A stretch of 64,000 bases of DNA, from contig QCLU01000001.1 of NCBI GenBank assembly GCA_003214315.1, positions 1-64,000 on the forward strand, written 5' to 3'. Of this stretch, positions 48,317-58,911 are shown piece after piece; position 1 is the stretch's first letter; each line of letters opens with the position of its first letter. The translations under genes were made by a program, and so were the position numbers. The stretch is from Prochlorococcus sp. AG-418-D13 (GTDB taxonomy: Bacteria; Cyanobacteriota; Cyanobacteriia; PCC-6307; Cyanobiaceae). The notes beneath the pieces are model-generated. The model saw nothing but the letters and a program-made list of their open reading frames with translations, was not told the origin of the DNA and made no database searches.

Positions 48317-49105
48317 TTATTTTAAATCGATAAAATTCATTAAATCTTTAATTGGTTGAGGAGGCCATCTTCTTATTTTTTTTAACCATTCTTCATCACT
48401 ATATCTAGGATCTAATTCAGTTACCGCTATCCAATTACTCTCTGCTTTACCAGCTTCACCATTAGACCAATTCAAAGCTGTTAAAGCTGCCCTAGCATCT
48501 GCAAAAGTTGGATAACGTCTAATTAACTTTGTTAATTCTTTTTCAGCTTCATCAATATTTCCCAACTGGAAGTCTGCTAACGCCAAACTTGACCTAGCCA
48601 TGGCAAATCCTGGATTATATAAAGCAGCTTTTGAGAATAAATCTCTTGCTTTATCCCAATGGTATGTAGATCCTTCTACGTTAGCTAAATTATATAATGC
48701 AGAGAAATTTTTACTATCTAGGGAAATAACGAACATATAATCCTTTTTCGCTTGCGACCATAAACCCAATGCTTCCTCAGCAATCCCCCTGTTAATGTAA
48801 GGATCTATTTCACTAGGATTCAAACTTATTGCCTTATTTTGGTCATCTATTGATCCCTTAACATCTCCTACAACAAGTCTTACATTTCCTCTATTACTAA
48901 AACCTGCAGCATCATCAGGATAAGAATCGAGATATTGATTCCATTCTTGTAAAGCGAGATTAAATTTTCCGCCTGAACTAAGATCTAACGCATTTTTAAA
49001 CAAATCCTCTCTCGAAGATAATGAATAGCATGGTGCAATATAAAAAATATTTAAAAAAATAAAAATTAATAAAAAACAAACCTTAACTTTTTTAAAAGTT
49101 ATCAT
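48317..49105 (-). CDS. TPR-repeat protein, exported or membrane-anchored
   Basis: The N-terminus, [23 protein letters not shown], is a signal peptide or anchor. It is followed by about four tetratricopeptide repeats (for example [30 protein letters not shown] units, each about 34 residues). TPRs usually bind partner proteins; similar cyanobacterial proteins help assemble photosystems, but nothing here fixes that role. I chose ATG 49103-49105 over a TTG at 49117. It overlaps the end of ruvB by 14 bases. Confidence 0.82.
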   Translation of the reverse strand: MITFKKVKVCFLLIFIFLNIFYIAPCYSLSSREDLFKNALDLSSGGKFNLALQEWNQYLDSYPDDAAGFSNRGNVRLVVGDVKGSIDDQNKAISLNPSEIDPYINRGIAEEALGLWSQAKKDYMFVISLDSKNFSALYNLANVEGSTYHWDKARDLFSKAALYNPGFAMARSSLALADFQLGNIDEAEKELTKLIRRYPTFADARAALTALNWSNGEAGKAESNWIAVTELDPRYSDEEWLKKIRRWPPQPIKDLMNFIDLK

Positions 49106-50150
49106 CTTTTGAATCAATGTACTTTTTTCCTAAAGCAGTAAGCAATCTTCCTCGAGGAGTTCTCATAAGAAAACCAATTTTAATAAGATATGGCTCAACA
49201 ACAAATTCTAACATTGAAGAATCATCTCCCAACCCAGATGCAATTGAATCAAGGCCAGTTGGAATATTATTATTTTGGTTAAGAAAAGATAAATAGTGTC
49301 TATCTAAAGAATCCAATCCTTTTTCGTCTATTTGGTAAGAATTTAAAGCTTTTTTTATTAAATTCACTGAGATAGTATTAGTTTTCATAACAACTTGAGC
49401 ATAATCTCTAACTCGTCTTAATAATCTTAAAGCAATTCTTGGAGTCCCTCGAGATATCTTTGCCAAATCATAAGATGCTTCATCTTCTAAATTGAGGTTT
49501 ATTAATCGGGAGAAATTAACAATAATTTGTTTTAATTCATCACATGTATAGAATTCAATTTTCTGAGATATCCCAAATCTGTCTCTTAGAGGTGCACTTA
49601 TTGAGGCTAATTTAGTTGTCGCGCCAATCAGAGTAAACCTAGGAAGATTAATTGTTCTGCAACGGGCTCCTCTATTAGCTCCCATAGTTAAGTCAAGTCT
49701 AAAATCCTCCATTGCAGAATATAACAACTCTTCAGTTAACCTATTTAAGCGATGTATCTCATCGATAAATAAAACTTCACCTTCTTTTAATCCAAGAAGT
49801 AAACCTACAATATCTCTTGGTCTTTCAATTGCTGGTGCAGTCGCAATCCTACATTTTGTATTCAATTCGTGGGCTATCAAAAAAGCAAGAGTAGTCTTAC
49901 CTAGACCAGGCTGTCCATATAAAAGAGTATGCTCCAAAGGTTCTTTTCTAATAATTGAAGCATCTATAGCTATTCTTAAAGAAGATTTAAGTTGTTCTTG
50001 GCCAATAAATTCTTTTAAATTAAGAGGCCGGGCTAAGTTCAAATTATTATTTCTCTTTTCTTCTGGAATGTTTTTTGAATCAACTAATCTAAGTTCTTTT
50101 TTACGAAAAGAAAAGTCATTATCGCCTATATTGGAAGAAATTATTGCCAT
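49092..50150 (-). CDS. ruvB: Holliday junction helicase RuvB
   Basis: RuvB is the hexameric motor that drives branch migration with RuvA. Walker A is [15 protein letters not shown] and Walker B is [12 protein letters not shown], with sensor 1 at [12 protein letters not shown] and an arginine-finger region APLRDRFG. The C-terminal winged helix ends [16 protein letters not shown]. 352 residues with a somewhat extended N-terminus. ATG start. Operon with the TPR gene. Confidence 0.97.
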   Translation of the reverse strand: MAIISSNIGDNDFSFRKKELRLVDSKNIPEEKRNNNLNLARPLNLKEFIGQEQLKSSLRIAIDASIIRKEPLEHTLLYGQPGLGKTTLAFLIAHELNTKCRIATAPAIERPRDIVGLLLGLKEGEVLFIDEIHRLNRLTEELLYSAMEDFRLDLTMGANRGARCRTINLPRFTLIGATTKLASISAPLRDRFGISQKIEFYTCDELKQIIVNFSRLINLNLEDEASYDLAKISRGTPRIALRLLRRVRDYAQVVMKTNTISVNLIKKALNSYQIDEKGLDSLDRHYLSFLNQNNNIPTGLDSIASGLGDDSSMLEFVVEPYLIKIGFLMRTPRGRLLTALGKKYIDSKDDNF

Positions 50151-50202
50151 AATGAAAGGTTAATTGCAATTGTTCTGAGTAGAAAGATTTTTTACAACTA
50201 AA

Positions 50203-50697
50203 ATGGCAAAAAATTCAAACAAAGTTAAAAAAAATACTAATAAAGCAAATAATTTTAAACTTCTAGCTGATAATAGATATGCAAAATTTCAATATGCAAT
50301 ATCTGAAACAATCGAAGCTGGAATTGAGCTTTTAGGGACTGAAGTAAAGTCCATTAGAAACGGAAAAGCAAATTTAAGAGACGGATACTGTTCATTCAGA
50401 AATGGTGAGATCTTATTATTAAATGTTCACATTTCACCACATAAAAATGTGGGGTCTTTCTTTAATCATGATCCACTAAGAAATAGAAAGTTGCTACTAC
50501 ATAAAAAAGAAATAATAAAAATGAAATCTAATACTGAAAAAAAAGGAATGACTATTGTTCCATTATCTCTTTATTTAAAAGGCTCATGGATAAAACTAAC
50601 TATTGGAGTTGGTAAAGGGAAAAAATTACATGACAAACGACAAGATGAAAAACAAAAAAGCATAAAAAAAGAAATCAACTCTGCACTAAAAAGATAA
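50203..50697 (+). CDS. smpB: SsrA-binding protein SmpB
   Basis: SmpB delivers tmRNA to stalled ribosomes. The 164-residue protein has [31 protein letters not shown] blocks and [14 protein letters not shown]. It also contains LLLHKKEI and the basic C-terminal tail [13 protein letters not shown], needed on the ribosome. ATG start. The tmRNA gene itself is not in this window. Confidence 0.97.
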   Translation: MAKNSNKVKKNTNKANNFKLLADNRYAKFQYAISETIEAGIELLGTEVKSIRNGKANLRDGYCSFRNGEILLLNVHISPHKNVGSFFNHDPLRNRKLLLHKKEIIKMKSNTEKKGMTIVPLSLYLKGSWIKLTIGVGKGKKLHDKRQDEKQKSIKKEINSALKR

Positions 50698-50723
50698 AAG
50701 ATTAGTCAGAATTATTGAAAGTA

Positions 50724-50969
50724 TCAATCTAAACTTACTGAAGTTGGAGGTGGGGAAGGATCTGGATCTGCAATTAGCATATGCTGCAATACAGTTTCTG
50801 GCCTCTCACTATCTCTCCAGCGAATTTTGTATGCAGGCATTTTTGTACCTCTACTCGTAGTTTGCTCTACTGGTTCAATAACCCATCCTCTTCTTGATCG
50901 GCCTTGAGGATTTCTTTTTACTACTGCATCCGCGTGTTTGAAACGGAAACCAACACGTTCACCACTCAT
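50724..50969 (-). CDS. Conserved hypothetical protein, 81 residues
   Basis: A basic small protein with the block GFRFKHADAVVKRNPQGRSRRGWVIEPVE (quoted in part: RFKHADAVVKRNPQG), then YKIRWRDSERPETVLQHML and a Pro/Asp tail. It looks like a small beta-rich barrel fold that might bind nucleic acid, but this is a guess from charge pattern. ATG start. It is 26 bases from the convergent smpB stop and 55 bases upstream of the lysS stop. Confidence 0.65.
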   Translation of the reverse strand: MSGERVGFRFKHADAVVKRNPQGRSRRGWVIEPVEQTTSRGTKMPAYKIRWRDSERPETVLQHMLIADPDPSPPPTSVSLD

Positions 50970-51024
50970 TTAAAAATTTCGTATTGGATTAATTTATCTA
51001 TTTTACTTCATTCGAGGGTAATTT

Positions 51025-52536
51025 TTAACTTTTTTTGGAAGTTATTTCTGGTTTTAACAATGGAAAAGGGATTACATCTCTAATCGATGCGCTATTAGTA
51101 ATTAACATAATTAGCCTATCAATGCCTATACCTAATCCTCCCGTAGGCGGCATGCCAATCTCTAAAGCATTTAAAAAATCTTCATCTATACAGTGAGCCT
51201 CAAGATCTCCTTCATCTCTAAGAGATTGCTGTAATTGCATTCTTTCTCTTTGATCTACTGGATCTATCAACTCACTAAACGCATTTGCCAGTTCTCGACC
51301 AACAATGAATAATTCAAATCTCTGGACTATTTCTTTATTATCATGATGAGGCCTAGCTAAAGGAGAAATTTCAACAGGATAATCAATAACAAAAGTGGGT
51401 TCTATAAGTTTTGATTCTACTTTTTGCTCGAAGACCTCATTTAAAAGTCTTCCCATAGTATTTACTTTATTAGAACAATCAACATTGATATTTTTAACGG
51501 CTTGTTTTGCTGCTAGAAAGTCTCCACTGAAAGAATCAAAATCAATCCCTGTATATTTTTTGACAATAGCTTTCATGGATATTCTTGACCAAGGCTTAGA
51601 AAAATCAATTTCTTTATTTTGATAATTTATAATTAAAGACCCACATGCATCAGCTATGATATCTTTAATCAATTCTTCAGTTAAATTCATCATATCTACA
51701 TAATCAGAATAAGCTTCATAAATTTCCACTGAGGTGAATTCTGGATTATGCCTTGTACTTATCCCCTCATTACGGAAGATTCTTCCCAATTCATAGACTT
51801 TCTCAAAACCTCCAACAACCATTCTCTTTAAATGTAATTCTGTAGCTATTCTTAAATACAACGGAATATCTAATGTATTGTGATGAGTTATAAATGGTCT
51901 TGCTTCAGCACCACCAGCTTCAGATTGCAGAATTGGAGTCTCTATCTCTAAAAAATTTCTATTATCTAGCCATTTTCTTATAAAACTTATACATTTCGCT
52001 CTGGTTTTAAATACATTTTTAGAGTGAGGATTTACTATTAAATCTAAATAACGTTGTCTATATCTTTTTTCAATATCAGTCAATCCATGCCATTTATCTG
52101 GGAGAGGTTGTAATGATTTGGATAACATTTCCCATTTTTCTACTTTAATTGAAAGCTCACCTTTATTAGTTTTTTTAATAGTTCCATAGACTCCTATCCA
52201 ATCACCAATATCTACTATTTCCTTGAGATCTTCAAAAGAAAGTAATTTTTGTTTTTCTAAATTGAAATTAATAATCCTTTTATCTAGATAAAGCTGAATC
52301 TGACCTTCTTGATCGCTTATTGTGAAAAAGGCAATTTTGCCCATTACCCTTTTTGCTAGAACTCTACCAGCAATAGAAACACTGAAGTCTTCCTCTTGAC
52401 CATTTTCTAGATGATCAAATTTTTGAATAAGAAAACTGGTAGTATGTGATACCTTAAAGCTCTGTGCGTAAGAAGCAAATCCTTTATTCACGAGTGAACT
52501 AGCTTTTTGTAAGCGCGCTTCTTTTATTTCAGACAA
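51025..52536 (-). CDS. lysS: Lysyl-tRNA synthetase, class II
   Basis: This enzyme charges tRNA-Lys. An N-terminal OB fold (about 45-145; [23 protein letters not shown]) is followed by class II motif 1 ([21 protein letters not shown]), motif 2 ([22 protein letters not shown]) and motif 3 ([15 protein letters not shown]). Each is quoted or abbreviated within the protein. 503 residues. The start is TTG at 52534-52536, giving [10 protein letters not shown]. Confidence 0.97.
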   Translation of the reverse strand: MSEIKEARLQKASSLVNKGFASYAQSFKVSHTTSFLIQKFDHLENGQEEDFSVSIAGRVLAKRVMGKIAFFTISDQEGQIQLYLDKRIINFNLEKQKLLSFEDLKEIVDIGDWIGVYGTIKKTNKGELSIKVEKWEMLSKSLQPLPDKWHGLTDIEKRYRQRYLDLIVNPHSKNVFKTRAKCISFIRKWLDNRNFLEIETPILQSEAGGAEARPFITHHNTLDIPLYLRIATELHLKRMVVGGFEKVYELGRIFRNEGISTRHNPEFTSVEIYEAYSDYVDMMNLTEELIKDIIADACGSLIINYQNKEIDFSKPWSRISMKAIVKKYTGIDFDSFSGDFLAAKQAVKNINVDCSNKVNTMGRLLNEVFEQKVESKLIEPTFVIDYPVEISPLARPHHDNKEIVQRFELFIVGRELANAFSELIDPVDQRERMQLQQSLRDEGDLEAHCIDEDFLNALEIGMPPTGGLGIGIDRLIMLITNSASIRDVIPFPLLKPEITSKKS

Positions 52537-52586
52537 AATTTATTTAAATATATTTGTTTTATTTAATAAAATTATCAGACTATTGC

Positions 52587-53333
52587 TCAACTTGCCAAAG
52601 ATGTTGCTGTTTCGCCAACTCTCTGAGATGCGTAACCAATTCCTCTAACAGTTAATATTAATTCTGGATTTCTTGGATCTGGTTCCAATTTACCTCTTAG
52701 TCTTGCAACATATACATCTACAACTCTTAAATCTGCCGCTCTACGAGGAGGATATCCCCACAGCTGTTCCAAAATTTCTGCTCGAGGAACAACCTTACCA
52801 GGTTCGTCAAATAATAACTCTAGGAGACTAAATTCAGTATAAGTTAGACTAATTCTATCTCCAGCTCTAGAAACTTGTCTGCGATTAGTATCAACAACTA
52901 AACTTCCAAATTTCATAACCCCTTTGCCTGAAGGAACTTCTTTGGTTTCAGTAACCGATACAGTTGGCCCCATTCTTCTCAAAATTGTAGCTATTCTGGC
53001 CTCTAACTCTTTTGGGCTAAATGGTTTAGATAAGTAATCATCAGCTCCTAAATCCAAACCAGCAACTCTCTCTGAAATAGCCTCTAGAGCGGTTAAAAAT
53101 ATTATTGGTACTACTGACTCAGCTCTAATTCTTCTACAAACAGCAAATCCATCCATTTTTGGAAGCATAACATCAAGAACTATCAAATCTGGGGAATCCC
53201 TGTGAAAAGACTCAAGAGCTTCTTCGCCGTTAGTGGCTGAATATACCTGATATCCTGCTAGTTGAAGCCTAGTAACTAATACCTTCAAAACTGCTGGTTC
53301 ATCATCAACAACTAAAATTCTTGCTTTTGACAT
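52587..53333 (-). CDS. rpaB: OmpR-family response regulator RpaB
   Basis: RpaB is an essential regulator of photosystem and high-light genes in cyanobacteria, normally phosphorylated by Hik33/NblS. The receiver domain (about 4-117) has acidic DDE, phospho-acceptor Asp54 in LIVLDVMLPKMDG, and Lys in LSKPFSPKELEAR. The winged-helix domain has TYTEFSLLELL and ends LTVRGIGYA. The SPKELEAR segment distinguishes RpaB from RpaA. 248 residues. A 181-base non-coding region upstream would hold its promoter; I saw only one half of a possible HLR1-type site there. Confidence 0.88.
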   Translation of the reverse strand: MSKARILVVDDEPAVLKVLVTRLQLAGYQVYSATNGEEALESFHRDSPDLIVLDVMLPKMDGFAVCRRIRAESVVPIIFLTALEAISERVAGLDLGADDYLSKPFSPKELEARIATILRRMGPTVSVTETKEVPSGKGVMKFGSLVVDTNRRQVSRAGDRISLTYTEFSLLELLFDEPGKVVPRAEILEQLWGYPPRRAADLRVVDVYVARLRGKLEPDPRNPELILTVRGIGYASQRVGETATSLAS

Positions 53334-53514
53334 AGTTAAAAAAAGATTTCTCGATATTTCAAAGCAAAGAACTATTGCATTGAAAATTTATTCTAACAAT
53401 TAAAAATATAACATTACGAACCCTCAAAGAGATATTCCTAAGGTTTACAAACATTTTAAATTAATTGAAAATATATAAATTTTTTCATGCATTTTTTCCT
53501 CTTGGCAAAATTTA

Positions 53515-54033
53515 TTACCACAATTTTCTTCTTGAAAATTTAAACATCCTTATAAGTTGTGAGCAAATAAAGGGAGCAAACAAACCTGTCAAAAAAACTT
53601 CAGCTAAGATATTTTTTACACCTGGAATAAACATTAAAAAATTACCATCTGAAAAATTTCTAAACAAAATTTGTGCAAGATAAAGAGTACCGCATAAAAA
53701 ACTTCCAAAAGAACAAATTAAACCATACCTAAAATGTCCTACCAAAATATCACTATGTGATTTAATTCTCCCAAAGAAAAATCCACAAAAAATTAGGCCT
53801 GGAATTTGAGTAAAACTTTCATTTAAAGTTAAAGAATCTAAGATGAGACCTAAAAACAAACCAAAAACTAATCCATTAATTGATCCATTAATCATTGCCC
53901 AAGGCAATAACCAAAATAACGGCCAATAAGGCTGAACACCTAAAAATCCAAGCCAATTAGGGTGCCACAAAAAAATAATTGGGATAAAAATAAAGCTTAT
54001 AATGGATAATTTTTTGGTAAAAAATTTATTCAT
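53515..54033 (-). CDS. mreD: Rod-shape determining protein MreD
   Basis: MreD is a membrane part of the elongasome with MreC, MreB and RodA. It is about 172 residues with five or so hydrophobic segments (for example IISFIFIPIIFLW, then GLVFGLFLGLILDSL, then LICSFGSFLCGTLYL). The frame opens upstream at 54063, but the ATG at 54031-54033 overlaps the mreC stop by one base (TAATG) and is the more likely start. Divergence is high, as usual for MreD; the operon context supports the call. Confidence 0.82.
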   Translation of the reverse strand: MNKFFTKKLSIISFIFIPIIFLWHPNWLGFLGVQPYWPLFWLLPWAMINGSINGLVFGLFLGLILDSLTLNESFTQIPGLIFCGFFFGRIKSHSDILVGHFRYGLICSFGSFLCGTLYLAQILFRNFSDGNFLMFIPGVKNILAEVFLTGLFAPFICSQLIRMFKFSRRKLW

Positions 54034-54782
54034 TAAATATTTACTTTCAAAATTTGTACCCAATCAATTACATGAGGTTTTGCTAAAAGTGAAATTTTTG
54101 CCGTTTTTTTTGATTTCAACGTCTCATCTATAGATTGGACAATACCAATAGGGATATTTGGAGGTAATAACGTACTAGCAGGAGATGATGATACAAAATC
54201 TCCGACTTTAATATCGGAATCTTTTGAATAAAGTATTAGGCTAGGATAATCATCTCCTAAACCGACTAGTAATCCATTGATTTGAATTCTATCCACCCAA
54301 ACGCCTAACTTACTTTCTGGAGAAGTTATTAAAGTTACCGACGAAGTGAATAAAGAAGTATTCTTTACTCTACCTAATAATCCACCCGGACCAATCACAA
54401 TATTGCCAATTTCTACTCCATCCTTTGAACCTTTGTTTAAAATTATTTGTCTCCACCAACCTCCTGTTTTTCGAGAAATAACTGCAGCTGAAATATGTTT
54501 ATCATTAGATGATTCTTGAAGAGATAAGATTTGTCGCAATCTTATATTATCTTTTGTAAGAAGATTTAACTTTATTAAATATTCTTGATCAATACTCTCA
54601 AGAACAATTTCTTTTTGAAATTGACCAGGCCAAAAAGGTTTTGAAATAAAATAATAAAAATCTTTATAAAAAGCTCCTTTTGATATTCTTACAAAAACCA
54701 AAAATAAAAAAATTGCAAAAAATAGCCAATTTTTCTTTTTATGCCACCAACGACTATTAGAAATTCGTCGGATACCTAACAT
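54033..54782 (-). CDS. mreC: Rod-shape determining protein MreC
   Basis: MreC has one N-terminal membrane anchor (about 18-34, WLFFAIFLFLVFVRI) and a periplasmic part. The beta-rich domain contains GGWWRQIILNKGSKDGVEIGN, abbreviated by its GSKDGV core, then GPGGLLGRV, SKLGVWV and a SSPASTLLPPNIPIGIV segment. 249 residues, slightly short for the family. ATG start 4 bases after the mreB stop. It overlaps mreD by one base. Confidence 0.9.
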   Translation of the reverse strand: MLGIRRISNSRWWHKKKNWLFFAIFLFLVFVRISKGAFYKDFYYFISKPFWPGQFQKEIVLESIDQEYLIKLNLLTKDNIRLRQILSLQESSNDKHISAAVISRKTGGWWRQIILNKGSKDGVEIGNIVIGPGGLLGRVKNTSLFTSSVTLITSPESKLGVWVDRIQINGLLVGLGDDYPSLILYSKDSDIKVGDFVSSSPASTLLPPNIPIGIVQSIDETLKSKKTAKISLLAKPHVIDWVQILKVNI

Positions 54783-54786
54783 AACA

Positions 54787-55839
54787 TTAATCTCTTATGG
54801 CATTCCTTATGAATTCTGGAGTGTCAACAACTCTTTTGAGTTTTTTAAAATCATCCAACACCTCTCCACAACCATTCACTACGCAAAGCAGTGGGTTTTC
54901 TGCTATGTGAGTAAAAATCCCTGTTTCATCGCTCAATAAATCATTAATGCCTCTCACTAAAGCTCCACCACCTGCAAGCATAATCCCTCTATCAACAATA
55001 TCTGCAGCAAGTTCGGGAGGGGTTCGCTCTAAAGTTCTTTTTACAGCTTCGACTATTTTGCTAAGTGTTTCAGCCATGGCTTCTCTGATTTCTCCTGATG
55101 TCAAAGTGACTGACCTAGGTAGACCAGATAAAAGATGTAAACCTCTAACCTCTAAAGTTGTTTTATCAAACTCATCATCTGGAAATGCAGATCCAATTTT
55201 AATCTTGATATCTTCTGCAGTTCTCTCTCCAACTACTAAATTGTGAACTTTTTTAAGATATAGCGCAATTGACTCATTTATTTCATCGCCAGCTATTCGA
55301 ACAGATTCACTCAATACAGTTCCACCTAAACTTAATACTGCAACTTCAGTAGTACCTCCACCAATATCGACAATCATAGTTCCAATTGGCTCAGTTACTG
55401 GTAATGATGCTCCTATTGCTGCTGCAACGGGTTCATCAATTAAGTGAACTTCTCTTGCTCCGGCTAATCCGGCTTCTCTTACTGCTCTTCGCTCAACACT
55501 AGTAACTCCACTTGGGATACCAATCACTATTCTTGGGGCTACTATGCCCTTGCCTTCGTTACATTTTTGAATAAATGTTTTTATCATTTGTTCTGCAGCA
55601 TCAAAATCTGCGATCACCCCATCTCTTAGTGGTCTTACGGCTCTTATATTGCCAGGGGTCCTTCCAAGCATTAACTTTGCTTCTTTACCAACAGCTAAAG
55701 GAATGCCTTCTTCTAAATCCATGGCCACCACAGAAGGCTCTTGTAAAACAACACCCTTTCCTGATACGTGTATAAGAGTATTGGCAGTTCCTAAATCTAT
55801 GCCAATATCTCTAGAAAATTTAAATCTGTTAAAAATCAC
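54787..55839 (-). CDS. mreB: Rod-shape determining protein MreB (actin homologue)
   Basis: MreB forms membrane-bound filaments that steer cell-wall synthesis. Nucleotide-binding blocks are [14 protein letters not shown] (phosphate 1), [19 protein letters not shown] (phosphate 2) and [13 protein letters not shown] (adenosine). 350 residues, full length. Start is GTG at 55837-55839. First gene of mreBCD, divergent from ssb. Confidence 0.97.
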   Translation of the reverse strand: MIFNRFKFSRDIGIDLGTANTLIHVSGKGVVLQEPSVVAMDLEEGIPLAVGKEAKLMLGRTPGNIRAVRPLRDGVIADFDAAEQMIKTFIQKCNEGKGIVAPRIVIGIPSGVTSVERRAVREAGLAGAREVHLIDEPVAAAIGASLPVTEPIGTMIVDIGGGTTEVAVLSLGGTVLSESVRIAGDEINESIALYLKKVHNLVVGERTAEDIKIKIGSAFPDDEFDKTTLEVRGLHLLSGLPRSVTLTSGEIREAMAETLSKIVEAVKRTLERTPPELAADIVDRGIMLAGGGALVRGINDLLSDETGIFTHIAENPLLCVVNGCGEVLDDFKKLKRVVDTPEFIRNAIRD

Positions 55840-55972
55840 AATAATAATTCTTTTTTTAAATAATATATCTATTTTTTAGTAAGCTCTCAGAATTCTGTTG
55901 TTTAGTTATGAATAGCACGCAAAACTTTGAGCAGAAACTGGAAATATGAGTAGTATTAAAAAAAAAAAAATT

Positions 55973-56344
55973 ATGCAAATTAACACTATTAACCTGGTTG
56001 GCAGAGCAGGAAGAGAGCCAGATGTCAGATATTTTGAATCTGGCAGTATCGTAGCAAATTTCACACTTGCAGTTAACAGAAGAAGTAGAGATGAAGAGCC
56101 CGACTGGTTTAATTTAGAAATATGGGGCAAGCAAGCACAAATAGCTGCAGATTACGTTAAAAAAGGATCTTTAATTGGAATTACAGGAAGCTTTAAAATT
56201 GATAGTTGGAAAGATAAAAATACTGGGGAAGATAGATATAAACCAGTTATTAGGGTAGATAGATTAAACTTGTTAGGCTCCCGAAAAGAGTCCGATAATA
56301 ACCAATATTCTAATAGTAGTAACTCTGGTGAAATCCCTTTTTAA
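55973..56344 (+). CDS. ssb: Single-stranded DNA-binding protein
   Basis: The OB-fold protein begins MQINTINLVGRAGREPDVRY, has SIVANFTLAVNRRSRDEEPDWFNLEIWGKQA and RPVIRVDRLNLLGSR-type strands, and ends with the acidic-hydrophobic EIPF, a version of the tail that recruits repair proteins. From ATG 55973 it is 123 residues. Another in-frame ATG at 55946 adds MSSIKKKKI, encoded by an A13 run; relatives usually begin at the later Met, so I prefer it. Length is at the short end for the family. Confidence 0.93.
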   Translation: MQINTINLVGRAGREPDVRYFESGSIVANFTLAVNRRSRDEEPDWFNLEIWGKQAQIAADYVKKGSLIGITGSFKIDSWKDKNTGEDRYKPVIRVDRLNLLGSRKESDNNQYSNSSNSGEIPF

Positions 56345-57000
56345 GCTCTATTTTTTTTAAAAAATCTAATAAGTATTCTTGTAGTAAAATATAAGAAAAT
56401 TAAAATTAAAATTGGCTTTACAACATATTTGATTTGATCTAAGTAAGTTGCAATGATTTGATAATTTTCACCAAATAAATAACCTGCATAAGTGAGAAGT
56501 GATACCCATATCAAGCTCCCAAATGTAGTCCAAATCAAAAATTCTCTTATTGGCATAAGTTCTATACCAGCGGGAACTGAAATTAAAGTTCTTATACCTG
56601 GTACTAATCGGCCCCAAAAAACTAAAGAAACCCCGTATTTATCAAACCACCTTTTACTTTTACTTAAATCATTAGAAGAAATACCAAGATATTTTCCTTT
56701 TTTATCTAAAAAATTTGAAAGTCTTTTTTCATTTACTAATCTACCTAAATAATACCAAGGTAATGATCCTAAAATAGTCCCAAATAATCCCCAAAAAACT
56801 AAAATAAAGAAATTTAATTTTTGTTGATAAACAAAAAACCCTCCTAATGGCATTATTATTTCCGAAGGAATTGGAGGTATTATATTTTCTAGAAACATAG
56901 CCAAACAAATAGTAAGGTATGCAATTGCTGAATTCTTTTCAACAGCCAGATTAATATATTCGGGGATTGAAGTAAGAAAATTTACAAAAATTAAACTCAA
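56341..57000 (-). CDS. DedA/SNARE-associated family membrane protein
   Basis: A 219-residue protein with about five membrane segments. Family blocks are FLENIIPPIPSEIIMPLGGFF, reported by its IPPIPSE core, then LGSLPWYYLGR, FDKYGVSLVFWGRLVPGIRTLISVPAG (F-x-GR-x-PG-R-T core). DedA proteins are lipid scramblase-like transporters acting at the inner membrane. The start is TTG at 56998-57000. The stop overlaps the ssb stop by 4 bases. Confidence 0.9.
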   Translation of the reverse strand: MSLIFVNFLTSIPEYINLAVEKNSAIAYLTICLAMFLENIIPPIPSEIIMPLGGFFVYQQKLNFFILVFWGLFGTILGSLPWYYLGRLVNEKRLSNFLDKKGKYLGISSNDLSKSKRWFDKYGVSLVFWGRLVPGIRTLISVPAGIELMPIREFLIWTTFGSLIWVSLLTYAGYLFGENYQIIATYLDQIKYVVKPILILIFLYFTTRILIRFFKKNRA

Positions 57001-57002
57001 AA

Positions 57003-58421
57003 TTAGTATCTATAAAGCTCTGGTTTATAAGGTCCTTCAACAGAGACATTAATATAATCAGCTTGTTCCTTAGTTAATTTTGTTAATTTTGCGCCAATTT
57101 TATCAAGATGTAATCTAGCTACCATTTCGTCTAAATGTTTTGGCAAAACATACACCTTTTTAGCGTATTTTTCTGACTTATTGAAAAGTTCAATTTGAGC
57201 TAGTACTTGATTAGTAAAAGAATTACTCATAACAAAACTTGGATGTCCAGTTGCACAACCTAAGTTAACTAATCTACCTTCAGCTAAAAGGATTATTTTA
57301 TTGCCACTCGGTAAAGTTATGTGATCAACCTGCGGCTTAATATTTTCCCAAGGATAATCCTTCAATGAAGCCACATCAATTTCATTATCAAAATGACCGA
57401 TATTACAAACTATGGCCTCATCTTTCATCTTGACAAGATTTTCTTTTGTTATTACCTGATAGTTCCCAGTTGCAGTAACAAATATATCTATATCTTCCAC
57501 AACATCGTCTAATGTAACAACGCTAAAACCTTCCATTGCCGCTTGAAGAGCACAAATAGGATCAACTTCAGCAACTTTTACAATTGCACCAAGTCCACGT
57601 AATGATTGGGCTGAACCTTTACCTACATCTCCAAAACCCATTACTAAGGCGACCTTCCCAGCAATCATCACATCAGTGGCACGCTTTATGCTATCAACTA
57701 GAGATTCTCGGCAGCCATATAAATTATCAAATTTGCTCTTAGTTACTGAATCATTAACGTTGATAGCAGGGAAAGGTAAAGCATTTTGCTTTTGTAGTTG
57801 ATATAGTCTTGCAACTCCTGTTGTAGTTTCTTCAGTGACACCAATGATATTGCTTTTAATTCTTGAATAGAAGTCACTATCATTTTCCAACTTAGACTTA
57901 ATAGAATTGAATAAAGCAATTTCTTCTTCATTACCGGGATTATCTAAAACAGATAAATCCTTTTCTGCTTTACTACCTAGTATCAATAAACCGGTTGCAT
58001 CTCCCCCATCATCAAGAATCATATTTGGAGAGTTTGAACCCCAATCAAGGATATAGTGGGTATATTGCCAATATTCATCAAGGGTCTCCCCTTTTTTTGC
58101 AAATACAGAAATTCCTTGATCTGCAATAGCTGCAGCCGCATGATCTTGAGTTGAAAAAATATTACAAGAAGCCCACTTTACTTCTGCACCAAGATCAACA
58201 AGAGTTTCTATTAAGACTGCTGTCTGAATAGTCATATGAAGACTTCCAGCTATTTTTGCACCTTTTAGTGGCTTTTCAGATTGATATTTATCTCTAAGCG
58301 CCATTAAACCAGGCATTTCCGTTTCGGCAATTTTAATTTCTTTACGGCCAAAATCTGATAAAGAGATATCAGAAATTATAAAATTAGGTATAGAGGTTTT
58401 AACTGAATTTGCGATAACCAT
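57003..58421 (-). CDS. ahcY: S-adenosylhomocysteinase
   Basis: AhcY hydrolyses S-adenosylhomocysteine to adenosine and homocysteine, keeping methylation reactions running. It has [30 protein letters not shown], the NAD-binding [18 protein letters not shown], and [13 protein letters not shown]. It ends [18 protein letters not shown]. 472 residues. ATG start. It is divergent from tsaE with only about 40 bases between them. Confidence 0.97.
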   Translation of the reverse strand: MVIANSVKTSIPNFIISDISLSDFGRKEIKIAETEMPGLMALRDKYQSEKPLKGAKIAGSLHMTIQTAVLIETLVDLGAEVKWASCNIFSTQDHAAAAIADQGISVFAKKGETLDEYWQYTHYILDWGSNSPNMILDDGGDATGLLILGSKAEKDLSVLDNPGNEEEIALFNSIKSKLENDSDFYSRIKSNIIGVTEETTTGVARLYQLQKQNALPFPAINVNDSVTKSKFDNLYGCRESLVDSIKRATDVMIAGKVALVMGFGDVGKGSAQSLRGLGAIVKVAEVDPICALQAAMEGFSVVTLDDVVEDIDIFVTATGNYQVITKENLVKMKDEAIVCNIGHFDNEIDVASLKDYPWENIKPQVDHITLPSGNKIILLAEGRLVNLGCATGHPSFVMSNSFTNQVLAQIELFNKSEKYAKKVYVLPKHLDEMVARLHLDKIGAKLTKLTKEQADYINVSVEGPYKPELYRY

Positions 58422-58461
58422 ATCTAATAGGTACTTTTTCTATTAAACTATAAATGATTTT

Positions 58462-58911
58462 TTGTGTAATTTTGTGTTTGTTGAGAATTTAAAAGAAACT
58501 TTAAATTTAGGAAAAAAAATCTCACACAAATTACATCCCCAATCAATTGTTTTATTAAAGGGTCCAATTGGGGCCGGGAAAACTTCATTTGTTCAAGGGA
58601 TTGCTAAAGGCTTAGCAATCTATGAGGACATTACAAGCCCTACATTTGCTTTATCTCATCACTATTACTCCGGAATAATTCCACTAATTCACCTTGATTT
58701 ATACAGGTTAGAAAATATTTCTTCAGCAAAAGAAGTTTTTTTTTCAGAAGAAGAAGAGGCAATACAAAAACAAGCTATTTTAGTTATTGAATGGCCAGAA
58801 TTAATAGAACCAGTCATTGATAATTTCTGGAAAATAGAAATTAGTTACGCAAAAAATTATGGGAGAAACTACGAAATAAGAGATCCCAAAAATTCTATAA
58901 CCTTCTCATAA
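58462..58911 (+). CDS. tsaE: tRNA threonylcarbamoyladenosine biosynthesis ATPase TsaE
   Basis: TsaE is the P-loop ATPase that assists TsaB-TsaD in making t6A37 on tRNAs. Walker A is GPIGAGKTSFVQG, followed by ITSPTFALSHHY and IHLDLYRLEN (Walker B-like). It ends with the VIEWPELIEP region. The start is uncertain: TTG at 58462 or GTG at 58474; an ATG at 58454 is out of frame. About 149 residues. The 3' end overlaps the convergent kinase gene by 43 bases. Confidence 0.9.
   Translation: MCNFVFVENLKETLNLGKKISHKLHPQSIVLLKGPIGAGKTSFVQGIAKGLAIYEDITSPTFALSHHYYSGIIPLIHLDLYRLENISSAKEVFFSEEEEAIQKQAILVIEWPELIEPVIDNFWKIEISYAKNYGRNYEIRDPKNSITFS

Noticed and set aside
53444..53451. TTTACAAA upstream of rpaB as an HLR1 (RpaB-binding) site
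   Set aside because: Only one half of the paired motif matches; such octamers are common in AT-rich DNA.
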